DNA from: Methanobacteriota archaeon | Lineage (GTDB): Archaea; Methanobacteriota; Methanobacteria; Methanobacteriales; Methanobacteriaceae | Direction of reading: 5' to 3' | DNA: 6,637 nt | Assembly (NCBI GenBank): GCA_023430285.1 | Contig: JAEZAV010000186.1 | Span: 1-6,637, forward strand | Shown: positions 1 through 6,217 of the stretch, piece by piece | Numbering within the stretch: the first letter of the stretch is position 1 | How the letters are laid out: each line of letters opens with the position of its first letter | Notes under the pieces: model-generated | Database searches by the model: none | What the model saw: the letters and a program-made list of their open reading frames with translations, nothing else | Told to the model about the DNA's origin: nothing | Program-made: the position numbers and the translations under genes

Positions 1-1
1 T

Positions 2-1609
2 CATGTTTGCTCCACAAAGGAGTACATGTCCAGAGTTAGAGGTGGAGAAAACTCCACTGAAATCCGTGTATCCTCCACTCGAGTGTGTGCATATGTAGAT
101 AGGATTGACGTGCTCATAGCCATAAGTAAAGGGGCCATAAACCATCTTAAGGATAGAATATCTGAAAACACCTTGATCATTGGCGATGAAGAAACCTTGA
201 AAGAAGTCAAAATGGAAGGAGTGGTTAAAATTCCCTTCCTTAAAACAGCAAGGGAGATTGGCGGCCCCATATATGCAAATGTGATTGCAGCCGGCGTCAT
301 TTCAAAGCTTTTAAATATTGATAAGAAAATCTTCGACAAGTGTATAACAAGCATGTTTGAAAGAAAGGGAGAAAAGATCGTTGAAGGAGATCTTAAAGCC
401 GGAAGTGAAGGCTATAAAATTGGGGATAAACTCATAGAATCAAGCAAGATAAACATCAACATCAAAAAAGACCCCGATGTAGAGGGAGAACTATTGTTGG
501 ATGGTTCAGAAGCTGTGGGTTTGGGATGTATTGCAGCGAACTTAAGATTCATGTCCTCCTACCCAATGACACCATCTTCGGCATTACAGGTGTTTATAGC
601 CCGTTACGGTGAAGATTTTGGCATGGTGTTTGAACAGTCTGAAGATGAAATAGCTGCAATTAACATGGGATTAGGAGCATCCTATGCAGGTGCAAGGGCC
701 ATGGTTGCAACATCTGGAAGTGGATATGCACTCATGGAAGAGGGTGTAGGTCTGGCCAGGATCAACGAAACACCCATTGTTATCTATCTTGGACAGCGTC
801 CAGGTCCAGCTGTTGGACTGCCCACCCGTACTTCACAAGAAGATCTGAACCTCGCACTCTACGGTTATGGTGAAACACCCAAGATCATACTGGCACCAGG
901 CAAACTCGAAGATGCATTTTACCTGACACAAAGGGCTTTCAACATGGCAGACAATTACCAAGTTCCGGTTTTCATACTATCAGACCAGTACTTCGGTGAT
1001 ATTTTCTACAACGTACCCTCCATCAACAAGGAAACAGTTGAAATTGAAGATCACATCATCAAAACCGATAAAAACTACAAGAGATATGAATTTACAAGTA
1101 ATGGAATATCACCCAGGGGCATTCCTGGATTTGGAGAGGGTTTGGTGGTTTCAGATCCACATGAACATGACGAGGAAGGCCACATAACAGAGGACAAAGT
1201 AATAAGGACTAAAATGGTTCAAAAACGGTTGAAAAAACTTGAAGGCATCCAAAAAGACACAATTGAACCAGAACTTGTGGGATCATCGGATTACAAAAAA
1301 CTCGTAGTGGCATGGGGATCAAACTATGGAAACATAGTAGAAGGCATGAAAAACCTCAACAACACTGATATCGCTTTTCTATACTTCAAACAAGTTTATC
1401 CACTCCATGAAAGTACTAAGAACTATCTTGACAGGGCCGAACAAACAATTATCTTTGAAAATAATGCTGAAGCCCAATTTTCAAATTTGATCAAGCTTCA
1501 AACCGATCATAAAATCGATGAAAAGGTTTTAAAATATGATGGTAGGCCATTTTCTGTTGAAGAAATAACAGACGAATTGAAAAGTTTCGTTTCGGAGGAT
1601 TCTTTATGA
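2..1609 (+). CDS. 2-oxoacid:ferredoxin oxidoreductase, fused gamma-alpha subunit (5' end outside window)
   Basis: This is the large subunit of a CoA-dependent, ferredoxin-linked 2-oxoacid oxidoreductase (KorA-like, cytoplasmic). The frame is open from base 2, and the residues before the first ATG (26) already belong to the gamma domain: the RVRGGENS motif just after it matches the conserved RGG segment. ATG 26 would therefore delete half a domain, and the true start lies upstream of the window. Counting from base 2, residues 1 to about 125 are the end of the gamma domain. A linker follows, and then the pyrimidine-type TPP domain from about 160, with YPMTPSS (187-193, nt 560-580; family form YPITPSS), EDEIAA, and QRPGPAVGLPTRT. 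The C-terminal part (WGSNYGN, FENNAEAQ, YDGRP) is the usual transketolase-C-like region. Its 535 visible residues fit a fused subunit missing about 50 residues. The beta gene overlaps by 4 bp. The substrate cannot be told from sequence; 2-oxoglutarate, branched-chain oxoacids or pyruvate are all possible. Confidence 0.93.
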   Translation, partial: HVCSTKEYMSRVRGGENSTEIRVSSTRVCAYVDRIDVLIAISKGAINHLKDRISENTLIIGDEETLKEVKMEGVVKIPFLKTAREIGGPIYANVIAAGVISKLLNIDKKIFDKCITSMFERKGEKIVEGDLKAGSEGYKIGDKLIESSKININIKKDPDVEGELLLDGSEAVGLGCIAANLRFMSSYPMTPSSALQVFIARYGEDFGMVFEQSEDEIAAINMGLGASYAGARAMVATSGSGYALMEEGVGLARINETPIVIYLGQRPGPAVGLPTRTSQEDLNLALYGYGETPKIILAPGKLEDAFYLTQRAFNMADNYQVPVFILSDQYFGDIFYNVPSINKETVEIEDHIIKTDKNYKRYEFTSNGISPRGIPGFGEGLVVSDPHEHDEEGHITEDKVIRTKMVQKRLKKLEGIQKDTIEPELVGSSDYKKLVVAWGSNYGNIVEGMKNLNNTDIAFLYFKQVYPLHESTKNYLDRAEQTIIFENNAEAQFSNLIKLQTDHKIDEKVLKYDGRPFSVEEITDELKSFVSEDSL

Positions 1610-2472
1610 AGCCTGAAAATTTTGATGTGAAGGGTGCAGATGTTTCATGGTGTCCTGGTTGTGGGAATTTTTCAATTCTAAGCAGCCTGAAAACCGTGCT
1701 TGCAGATCTGGAAGTTGAACCTGAGAATTTAGTTGTGGTGTCTGGAATTGGCCAGGCAGGTAAGTTGCCACATTTCCTTAGATCCAACACCTATATCGGC
1801 CTTCATGGCCGTGCACTTTCACCTGCAACAGCAATAAAAGCTGTAAACAGGGGACTTAAAGTTATAGTATCTACTGGAGACGGTGACATGTACGGGGAGG
1901 GAGGTAATCATTTCCTGCACACCATCAGACGAAATCCTGACATAACCTGCATAGTACATGATAATATGGTCTATGGGTTAACCAAGGGACAAGCATCACC
2001 CACAACCCGTCTGGGAATGAAAACAACCTACCAAGTGAATGGTGTATCAGAGGAACCATTCAATCCACTGACTGTTGCCATTGCACTCGATGCATCCTTT
2101 GTGGCCAGAACCTTCTCAGGAGATCCAGAACACCTTCAAAAAACCTTGAAATCTGCCATAAACCACCATGGCTTTTCACTGGTTGACGTGTTCCAACCAT
2201 GTGTGAGTTTCAACAAACTAAACACCTTTGAATGGTTTAAAGAAAACACCTACTACCTCGAAGAATCCCATGATCCATACAACAAAGCAGAAGCCCTAAG
2301 GAGAGCTGAAGAAACTGATAAGTATCCCCTTGGAATATTCTACATAAACAAGCAGAAAAAAACCTTCGAAGAAACATTGAACGTCTACAAAAACAATGCA
2401 AGAACACTGCACGATAGACAAGTTGACAAAAAGAAGCTGGATGATCTCATCAATTCCCTGCGGAAACTTTAG
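1606..2472 (+). CDS. 2-oxoacid:ferredoxin oxidoreductase, beta subunit (TPP-binding)
   Basis: This is the small catalytic subunit (KorB-like, 288 aa, normal length). It binds thiamine diphosphate and, in the family, one [4Fe-4S] cluster that passes electrons to ferredoxin. Visible motifs are WCPGCG (15-20, two cluster cysteines), GIGQAGK (47-53), GLHGRA (65-70), the TPP/Mg motif GDGDMYGEGG (91-100) ending at D119-N120, YGLTKGQASPT (123-133), and PCVSFNK (198-204) with a third candidate ligand, C199. The family normally has Cys in place of Q50 (GIGC), and that Cys is a cluster ligand in the Sulfolobus enzyme as I recall it, so this protein appears to lack one ligand. The start is firm: GGAGGA at 1594-1599 lies 6 nt before the ATG, and the ATG overlaps the alpha stop (ATGA), which indicates translational coupling. 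No separate ferredoxin-type delta subunit follows; the next gene is on the other strand. Confidence 0.93.
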   Translation: MKPENFDVKGADVSWCPGCGNFSILSSLKTVLADLEVEPENLVVVSGIGQAGKLPHFLRSNTYIGLHGRALSPATAIKAVNRGLKVIVSTGDGDMYGEGGNHFLHTIRRNPDITCIVHDNMVYGLTKGQASPTTRLGMKTTYQVNGVSEEPFNPLTVAIALDASFVARTFSGDPEHLQKTLKSAINHHGFSLVDVFQPCVSFNKLNTFEWFKENTYYLEESHDPYNKAEALRRAEETDKYPLGIFYINKQKKTFEETLNVYKNNARTLHDRQVDKKKLDDLINSLRKL

Positions 2473-2496
2473 AATTCTGATATAAAAAGGGATGGA

Positions 2497-3012
2497 TTAA
2501 AAAAAATTGTCAAACCATGTGACGAAACTGAACCACATATAAATAAGGAATATTGCCATGAGTATGTATCCATGTTTCTCAGATCTAGGATGATGAGAGA
2601 TGGTTAAATAAATAGGGCCCGAGAATAAAAGCAATAATACAAATATACTTCTAAGTGACCTTAAAATGGTTGTCATTGAAACGTGGCTGGTTCCAATTAA
2701 AATAAAGTTCACAAATATTACGTATGCTGTGACAACTATTGCCACGTCTTTTAAATTATTTAAAAACGAGTTTAAACGACCATTGGAATAAATATATATT
2801 AGAACAAAAATTAGAGTTCCATAGACACAAGTTAAAAGTGGTAGAAAAATTTTTGTATCAAAATTCAAAAAGTTAGTAACCTGTAACAGGTTGAATGCAA
2901 TGAAGATATATGATAGTATGATTATTTTAGTGTATTTTGGAGGATAAGGTTGAATCTCTTCGATGGTAATTTTTTCCCAGGGTTTTTTCACGTCTTCTTT
3001 TCTTACATTCAT
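2497..3012 (-). CDS. Hypothetical small integral membrane protein, five predicted helices
   Basis: I do not recognise this 171-residue protein. The N-terminal 27 residues are charged and proline-containing (PWEKITIEEIQPYPPKY) with no signal-peptide cleavage site. Five hydrophobic stretches follow at about 28-48, 55-76, 89-108, 121-139 and 148-168, and the chain ends almost at once after the last helix. Short loops contain few charged residues, and I see no metal-binding or catalytic motif. The ATG overlaps the stop of the upstream TPR gene by ATGA, and a GAGG inside the last codons of that gene lies about 7 nt before it, so the two are probably co-transcribed and translationally coupled. The reading frame is as AT-rich as the TPR gene and visibly richer in A/T than the oxidoreductase genes. 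It ends 24 bp from the convergent beta-subunit gene. The likely location is the cytoplasmic membrane; its role is unknown, perhaps as a membrane partner of the TPR protein. Confidence 0.75.
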   Translation of the reverse strand: MNVRKEDVKKPWEKITIEEIQPYPPKYTKIIILSYIFIAFNLLQVTNFLNFDTKIFLPLLTCVYGTLIFVLIYIYSNGRLNSFLNNLKDVAIVVTAYVIFVNFILIGTSHVSMTTILRSLRSIFVLLLLFSGPIYLTISHHPRSEKHGYILMAIFLIYMWFSFVTWFDNFF

Positions 3013-4622
3013 TGTTGGCCCTCGTTCATACTCTTAATTTCATTCAGATATTTGTTAGCAGGTTGAAAGTAGGGATTTATTTCTAGACATTTCTCGAAGT
3101 ATTCTTTAGATTCTCCTAGTTTTCCTGTTTGTTTGAAGATAACACCTTTAGCACAGAGAGCCCTTTCATTTGTTGGATCTAACTCTATGGAGATGTTAAA
3201 TAAATTTAGAGCCTCATCGAATTGTTTAAGTCCGCAAAGTGCCCTTCCCTTTTCGTACCGATTTTCAGAATTGTCAGGATCTAACTTGAATGCCTGATCT
3301 AAGTAGTCAATGGAATCAGTGTAACTTCCCAGTTTCCTTAAGATATAAACCTTTAAGTCACGTGCCCAACCATATTCAGGGTCCAACTCTAATGACTTAT
3401 TGATTGCATTTAAAGCTTCATGATATCTTTTGAGGTTTACCAAATCATTAGCTTTATTTGACCATGCATAGGGATCATCTGGATTTTCTTCCAGTTCGTT
3501 CAAGGTATATTTAAGAGCATTTTCCAAAAAAACAGCTGATTCGTCAGATTTCCCCATTTCCATGAGTAAATATCCATTCTGTACTAAAACCCAATAATTT
3601 TCTGGTTCAAGTTCAAATGCTTTGTCAGCATTTTTTAATGCCTGTTTAAAATCCTTTAATTTTTCAAATACACATGATTTATTTAAATATGCATCGTAAT
3701 CTTCAGGATCAACTGCTATTGCATTATCGAAACAAGCCAAGGCTTCTTGATATTTTTTCATATATTTAAAGGTGTTACCTTTAATATTTAGTAAGATGAT
3801 GTCATCAGGATCTAGCTTCAGCGATTCATCAAAAGATTCTAATGCTTCCCCATACCTTTGCATTCTCCTGTAAATCATACCTTTTAAGTACCATGCATCA
3901 CGTGAAGGATCAATTTTTATTATTTCATCGCAAGCTTTCAATGCTTCTTCATATTCTTTTATGGTTTCAAAAACAATGAATTTGTTATAGTAGGCTCTAA
4001 TATTTTTGGCTTTAAAATCCAATGACCTATTAAAACATGCAATGGCCTTGTTGTAGTCCTTGTTATCATTTAATACAATACCTTTGTCTATCCATATTTC
4101 ATGATCATCAGGTCTTATTTTTAAAGCTTCATCAAAACATTTTAAGGCTTCATCATTTTTATCCATTACACTGTAGCAAGACCCCATATGTTTCCATGCG
4201 TAGGCATAATATTGATTCAATTTTAAAGATCTTTCAAAACAGAGTATAGCTTCATCATATTTCTTTAAAATGAATAGTATGACTCCTTTATTAGCCCATA
4301 GAGCATATTGATTTGGATTTTCTTCAATTTTAACATTATAGCATTCCAATGCTTTTTCAAAGGATTTCTTTGCATCTTCATCTTTATCCATTTTTTTCAA
4401 ATAGAATCCTTTCTTATGCCAAACTAAACCAATATCTGGATGTGATTTTAGCAGTTCATCTATAAAAGTTATTAATTCATCACAACATCCTTTATTTTCG
4501 TACATTTTACAGATAGTAGTAAAAGTCCTGTAATTATTTGGATCATGTTGTAGTGCTTTATTAAAGCATTTAAAAGCTAAAGACTTGTTGAATAATCTAA
4601 TATATATTCCAAATTTGTACAA
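3009..4622 (-). CDS. Tetratricopeptide repeat protein, about 15 TPR units (start uncertain)
   Basis: This is a 537-residue protein made almost wholly of TPR units, so it is probably a soluble protein-protein interaction scaffold; the partner is unknown. Helix-B starts recur at residues 122, 156, 190, 224, 257, 291, 325, 359, 400, 434, 468 and 502, mostly 34 apart, with the usual A..CF..AL.LDP pattern. Two units, starting at 81 and 359, are 41 long because each has a 7-residue insertion before the EENP turn. The C-terminus is a short cap ending NEGQQ. There is no signal peptide or membrane segment. The start is doubtful. The reading frame opens at TTG (4622), where a GGAG sits only 1 nt upstream, too close to work well. 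The first repeat has only its second helix, and TPR-like sequence continues in frame upstream to a stop at 4650-4652. A good AGGTGA (4655-4660) lies 5 nt before an in-frame GTA codon. The downstream membrane-protein gene overlaps by 4 bp. Confidence 0.85.
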   Translation of the reverse strand: MYKFGIYIRLFNKSLAFKCFNKALQHDPNNYRTFTTICKMYENKGCCDELITFIDELLKSHPDIGLVWHKKGFYLKKMDKDEDAKKSFEKALECYNVKIEENPNQYALWANKGVILFILKKYDEAILCFERSLKLNQYYAYAWKHMGSCYSVMDKNDEALKCFDEALKIRPDDHEIWIDKGIVLNDNKDYNKAIACFNRSLDFKAKNIRAYYNKFIVFETIKEYEEALKACDEIIKIDPSRDAWYLKGMIYRRMQRYGEALESFDESLKLDPDDIILLNIKGNTFKYMKKYQEALACFDNAIAVDPEDYDAYLNKSCVFEKLKDFKQALKNADKAFELEPENYWVLVQNGYLLMEMGKSDESAVFLENALKYTLNELEENPDDPYAWSNKANDLVNLKRYHEALNAINKSLELDPEYGWARDLKVYILRKLGSYTDSIDYLDQAFKLDPDNSENRYEKGRALCGLKQFDEALNLFNISIELDPTNERALCAKGVIFKQTGKLGESKEYFEKCLEINPYFQPANKYLNEIKSMNEGQQ

Positions 4623-4654
4623 GCTCCAACTGTAAATTTTGAGGGTTACTTAAA

Positions 4655-4660
4655 TCACCT
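4655..4660 (-). promoter_or_regulatory. Strong Shine-Dalgarno-like AGGTGA without a usable start codon
   Basis: Read on the minus strand, AGGTGA follows an A-run and matches the anti-SD of methanogen 16S rRNA. The codon 5 nt downstream is GTA (4647-4649). It is in frame with the TPR gene and comes right after an in-frame TAA (4650-4652). No ATG, GTG or TTG stands at a suitable distance. The simplest reading is that this was the ribosome binding site of the TPR gene and that its start codon has mutated or been misread in the assembly. Confidence 0.45.
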
Positions 4661-4736
4661 TTTTTTTTAGAGAATTATATCATAATATTATGCATTGGAA
4701 ATTATGTTAAATACATATTAAATCCGTTTATCATCT

Positions 4737-4755
4737 TTATAAATCCTTATAAATC
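4737..4755 (-). promoter_or_regulatory. Probable TATA promoter of the TPR operon (tandem TATA-like repeat)
   Basis: The 9-mer TTATAAATC occurs at 4737-4745 and again at 4747-4755, exactly 10 bp apart. On the minus strand each reads GATTTATAA, close to the archaeal TATA box. A start of transcription about 25 bp downstream would fall near 4712-4725, giving a leader of roughly 60 nt before the AGGTGA site. A further TTATAAAT lies at 4818-4826, so which box is used is not settled by sequence. Confidence 0.35.
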
Positions 4756-4889
4756 ATTGATATCCTTATTCATTTATTTAACCATCTATTTGTTGAATAA
4801 TAGTTAGTATTTAACTCTTATAAATTTTTAACTAGATAAATCCCATATTTCATATTTTCTCAAGTAACAATGGAATCTAAAACTATTTT

Positions 4890-4926
4890 AAAAAAAAAAG
4901 ATTCTAAAAAAACTTAAATAAAAAAA
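4890..4926 (-). terminator. T-tract transcription terminator of the permease gene
   Basis: Three A-runs on the plus strand (4890-4899, 4906-4912 and 4920-4926) give T10, T7 and T7 on the minus strand, about 70-105 nt past the permease stop. Clustered T-tracts without a strong hairpin are the usual archaeal termination signal. A weak 6-bp stem (ATCCAT 4953-4958 with ATGGAT 4979-4984) lies just before them. Confidence 0.55.
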
Positions 4927-4995
4927 TGGAGTGGATAAAAAATTTGTGATAAATCCATCCCAGCTAAATAAATCTTAAATGGATCCCAATTAGGT

Positions 4996-6111
4996 TTATT
5001 TTCCATTTCCTGATCTTTGAACTGTTTTTAATCCTATAATGGATAGTACCAGTGCAACTGCGAATATTATGAGTAGTGCAGTTATATCTGTTCCAACATC
5101 TCCCAGTGTGAATCCCTTGACAAATATGCTTTTCATGGCGTCCAAACTGTAGGTTAATGGTAGTGAGTAGGATATTAACTGTGTGAGGCTGTTGAACTTG
5201 CTTACTGGAACGAATGTACCGCTAAACACTATCTGGAGAATGAGTAAAAGTCCAAACAGGGCCATACCCTGTGTTCTGGTCCTTGTGATTGATGCTATTA
5301 ATACACCCAGGGACAGTCCGACCAAGGTAATAATAAACATTAAAAAGGCCGCATCTCCGGTGTTACCAACAATTGTGAGTCCCAGTGCATAGATTCCGAA
5401 TGCCAAGGTAATTAGTGCGAGGATCAAAGCAAATACGCTGAGTCCTGTAATGTAGGCAAACACAGTTTTAACGGGTTTTGACGCTCTGTTCTTAAAGATC
5501 TCTGTTTCTTTATCTCCCAGTACAGTGAACAAACCTAGGAGTACTGATAGTACCAATGTGACGATTGTCATGAACCTGTACATGAAGAGATCTGTGAAGT
5601 CCAAACCATTCCCATACAGGTTCTCAACGTTTATTTTTAAAGGTGATGTTTGGTTGCTTGTCTTTGCTGCGACTGTGGAGACAGATGTGCTTACGGCTTT
5701 GCTCACGAGCATGTTGGCTGTTTGATCTGTTCCCTCAAGTTCTATGGTAAGGTCTGCATTATTTTTAGCCAAGCTCGTTGTGAAATTTTCAGGAAACGTT
5801 ACCGCAGCTGTTATGGTCTTATCATTAAGGTCGTTTTTCACATCAGCTTCATTTATGTAGAGCACAGTTACATTTTCCTGGTTTTTTATTTCGTCAACTA
5901 TGCTTGTGGCGGCGCTAAAATTACCAATAGCTTTATCATTGTTTATAACCCCTATTTTAACAGGTTCAGTGTACCCTGCCATGGTGACTATGTATCCAAG
6001 TACAATTAGAATTATTAATGGTGCTACCACGGCAATTCCAAGGGTTTGCTTGTTTTTAAACCCTTTTTTCGCGATGTTTGACACCATAGTTTTAAAATTT
6101 TCATTTTCCAT
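4996..6111 (-). CDS. ABC-2 type transporter permease
   Basis: This is the membrane subunit of an ABC-2 family exporter, in the cytoplasmic membrane. Its 371 residues show the typical plan: a short cytoplasmic N-terminus, TM1 at about 24-46, a large outside domain of about 130 residues (47-177), then five more helices at about 178-199, 217-239, 253-275, 282-302 and 343-363. The segment FSGTFVPVSKFN (296-307), followed by SYSLPLTYSLDAM (314-326), is the conserved ABC-2 signature between the last two helices. The start is well supported: GGGGAGGA at 6119-6126 lies 7 nt before the ATG. The gene stands alone, with no ATP-binding subunit beside it in the window, so it must use an ATPase encoded elsewhere or beyond the regulator. 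It is divergent from a TrmB-type regulator gene, which probably controls it. The substrate is unknown; relatives export drugs, lipids or polysaccharides. Confidence 0.9.
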   Translation of the reverse strand: MENENFKTMVSNIAKKGFKNKQTLGIAVVAPLIILIVLGYIVTMAGYTEPVKIGVINNDKAIGNFSAATSIVDEIKNQENVTVLYINEADVKNDLNDKTITAAVTFPENFTTSLAKNNADLTIELEGTDQTANMLVSKAVSTSVSTVAAKTSNQTSPLKINVENLYGNGLDFTDLFMYRFMTIVTLVLSVLLGLFTVLGDKETEIFKNRASKPVKTVFAYITGLSVFALILALITLAFGIYALGLTIVGNTGDAAFLMFIITLVGLSLGVLIASITRTRTQGMALFGLLLILQIVFSGTFVPVSKFNSLTQLISYSLPLTYSLDAMKSIFVKGFTLGDVGTDITALLIIFAVALVLSIIGLKTVQRSGNGK

Positions 6112-6118
6112 GTTTTTT

Positions 6119-6126
6119 TCCTCCCC
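6119..6126 (-). promoter_or_regulatory. Ribosome binding site of the permease gene
   Basis: GGGGAGGA on the minus strand, 7 nt before ATG 6111, fixes the permease start. Its G-run is shared with the left arm of the CCCAATAAT inverted repeat, so a protein or RNA structure at that arm could also affect translation. Confidence 0.75.
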
Positions 6127-6159
6127 AATAATTGTTTCTCTTTATTCAAATCTGAGGAT

Positions 6160-6173
6160 AATATTTAAATATT
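6160..6173 (-). promoter_or_regulatory. Probable TATA box of the permease gene, inside a 14-bp palindrome
   Basis: AATATTTAAATATT is a perfect palindrome containing TTTAAATA. On the minus strand a start about 25 bp on, near 6141, would give a leader of about 30 nt carrying the GGGGAGGA site. Being symmetrical, it could also bind a dimeric regulator. Confidence 0.4.
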
Positions 6174-6189
6174 TATTGTCACTAACATA

Positions 6190-6197
6190 GTATAAAG
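6190..6197 (+). promoter_or_regulatory. Probable TATA box of the TrmB-type regulator gene
   Basis: The sequence GTATAAAG is a good archaeal TATA element. Transcription about 25 bp downstream would start near 6218-6220, either on the ATG at 6218 (a leaderless message) or with a leader of about 30 nt before the GTG at 6248 that includes GGAGG at 6230-6234. Confidence 0.45.
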
Positions 6198-6217
6198 TGA
6201 AACAAATATTATTGGGA

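Larger units (their letters stand above)
4623..4995. other. AT-rich intergenic region between the TPR gene and the permease gene
   Basis: These 373 bases are very AT-rich and hold no credible reading frame on either strand. They contain, from left to right, the AGGTGA site, a probable promoter for the minus-strand TPR operon (three TTATAAAT elements at 4737-4745, 4747-4755 and 4818-4826), and A-runs at 4890-4926 that act as T-tracts at the end of the minus-strand permease gene. I see no tRNA, no structured RNA with good stems, and no CRISPR-like repeat. Confidence 0.6.
6124..6216. repeat. 9-bp inverted repeat in the divergent promoter region (candidate operator)
   Basis: CCCAATAAT at 6124-6132 and ATTATTGGG at 6208-6216 are exact reverse complements. 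They bracket the promoter region between the permease and the TrmB-type gene; one arm ends 13 bp before the permease ATG and the other 2 bp before the possible regulator ATG. The arrangement fits two operator sites for one regulator, but chance is possible in AT-rich DNA. Confidence 0.35.

Noticed and set aside
1..354. Antisense open frame opposite the start of the alpha subunit
   Set aside because: The plus strand here encodes recognisable gamma-domain sequence, and the antisense product has no family features or ribosome binding site.
2473..2496. Terminator between the convergent beta-subunit and membrane-protein genes
   Set aside because: The 24-bp gap has only a T5 run on the minus strand and no stem, too little to call a terminator for either gene.
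4037..4249. Plus-strand open frame inside the TPR gene
   Set aside because: It lies wholly opposite clear TPR repeats, and its Cys/His-rich product is what TPR codons give when read in antisense.
3009..4622. TPR gene as a pseudogene
   Set aside because: Apart from the doubtful start, the frame is intact for 537 codons with regular repeats and coupled translation of the next gene, so it is more likely functional or very recently damaged.
4873..4904. Hairpin GAATCT/AGATTC as an intrinsic terminator
   Set aside because: The stem is only 6 bp with a 20-nt AT loop and would be unstable; the neighbouring T-tracts explain termination better.
4623..4995. Small RNA, tRNA or CRISPR repeat in the long intergenic region
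   Set aside because: I find no cloverleaf, no GC-rich stem (which stands out for structured RNA in AT-rich archaea) and no regularly spaced repeat beyond the short TATA-like elements.
5650..6190. Plus-strand open frames opposite the permease gene
   Set aside because: They overlap each other and a well-supported permease, and nothing in them resembles a protein family.
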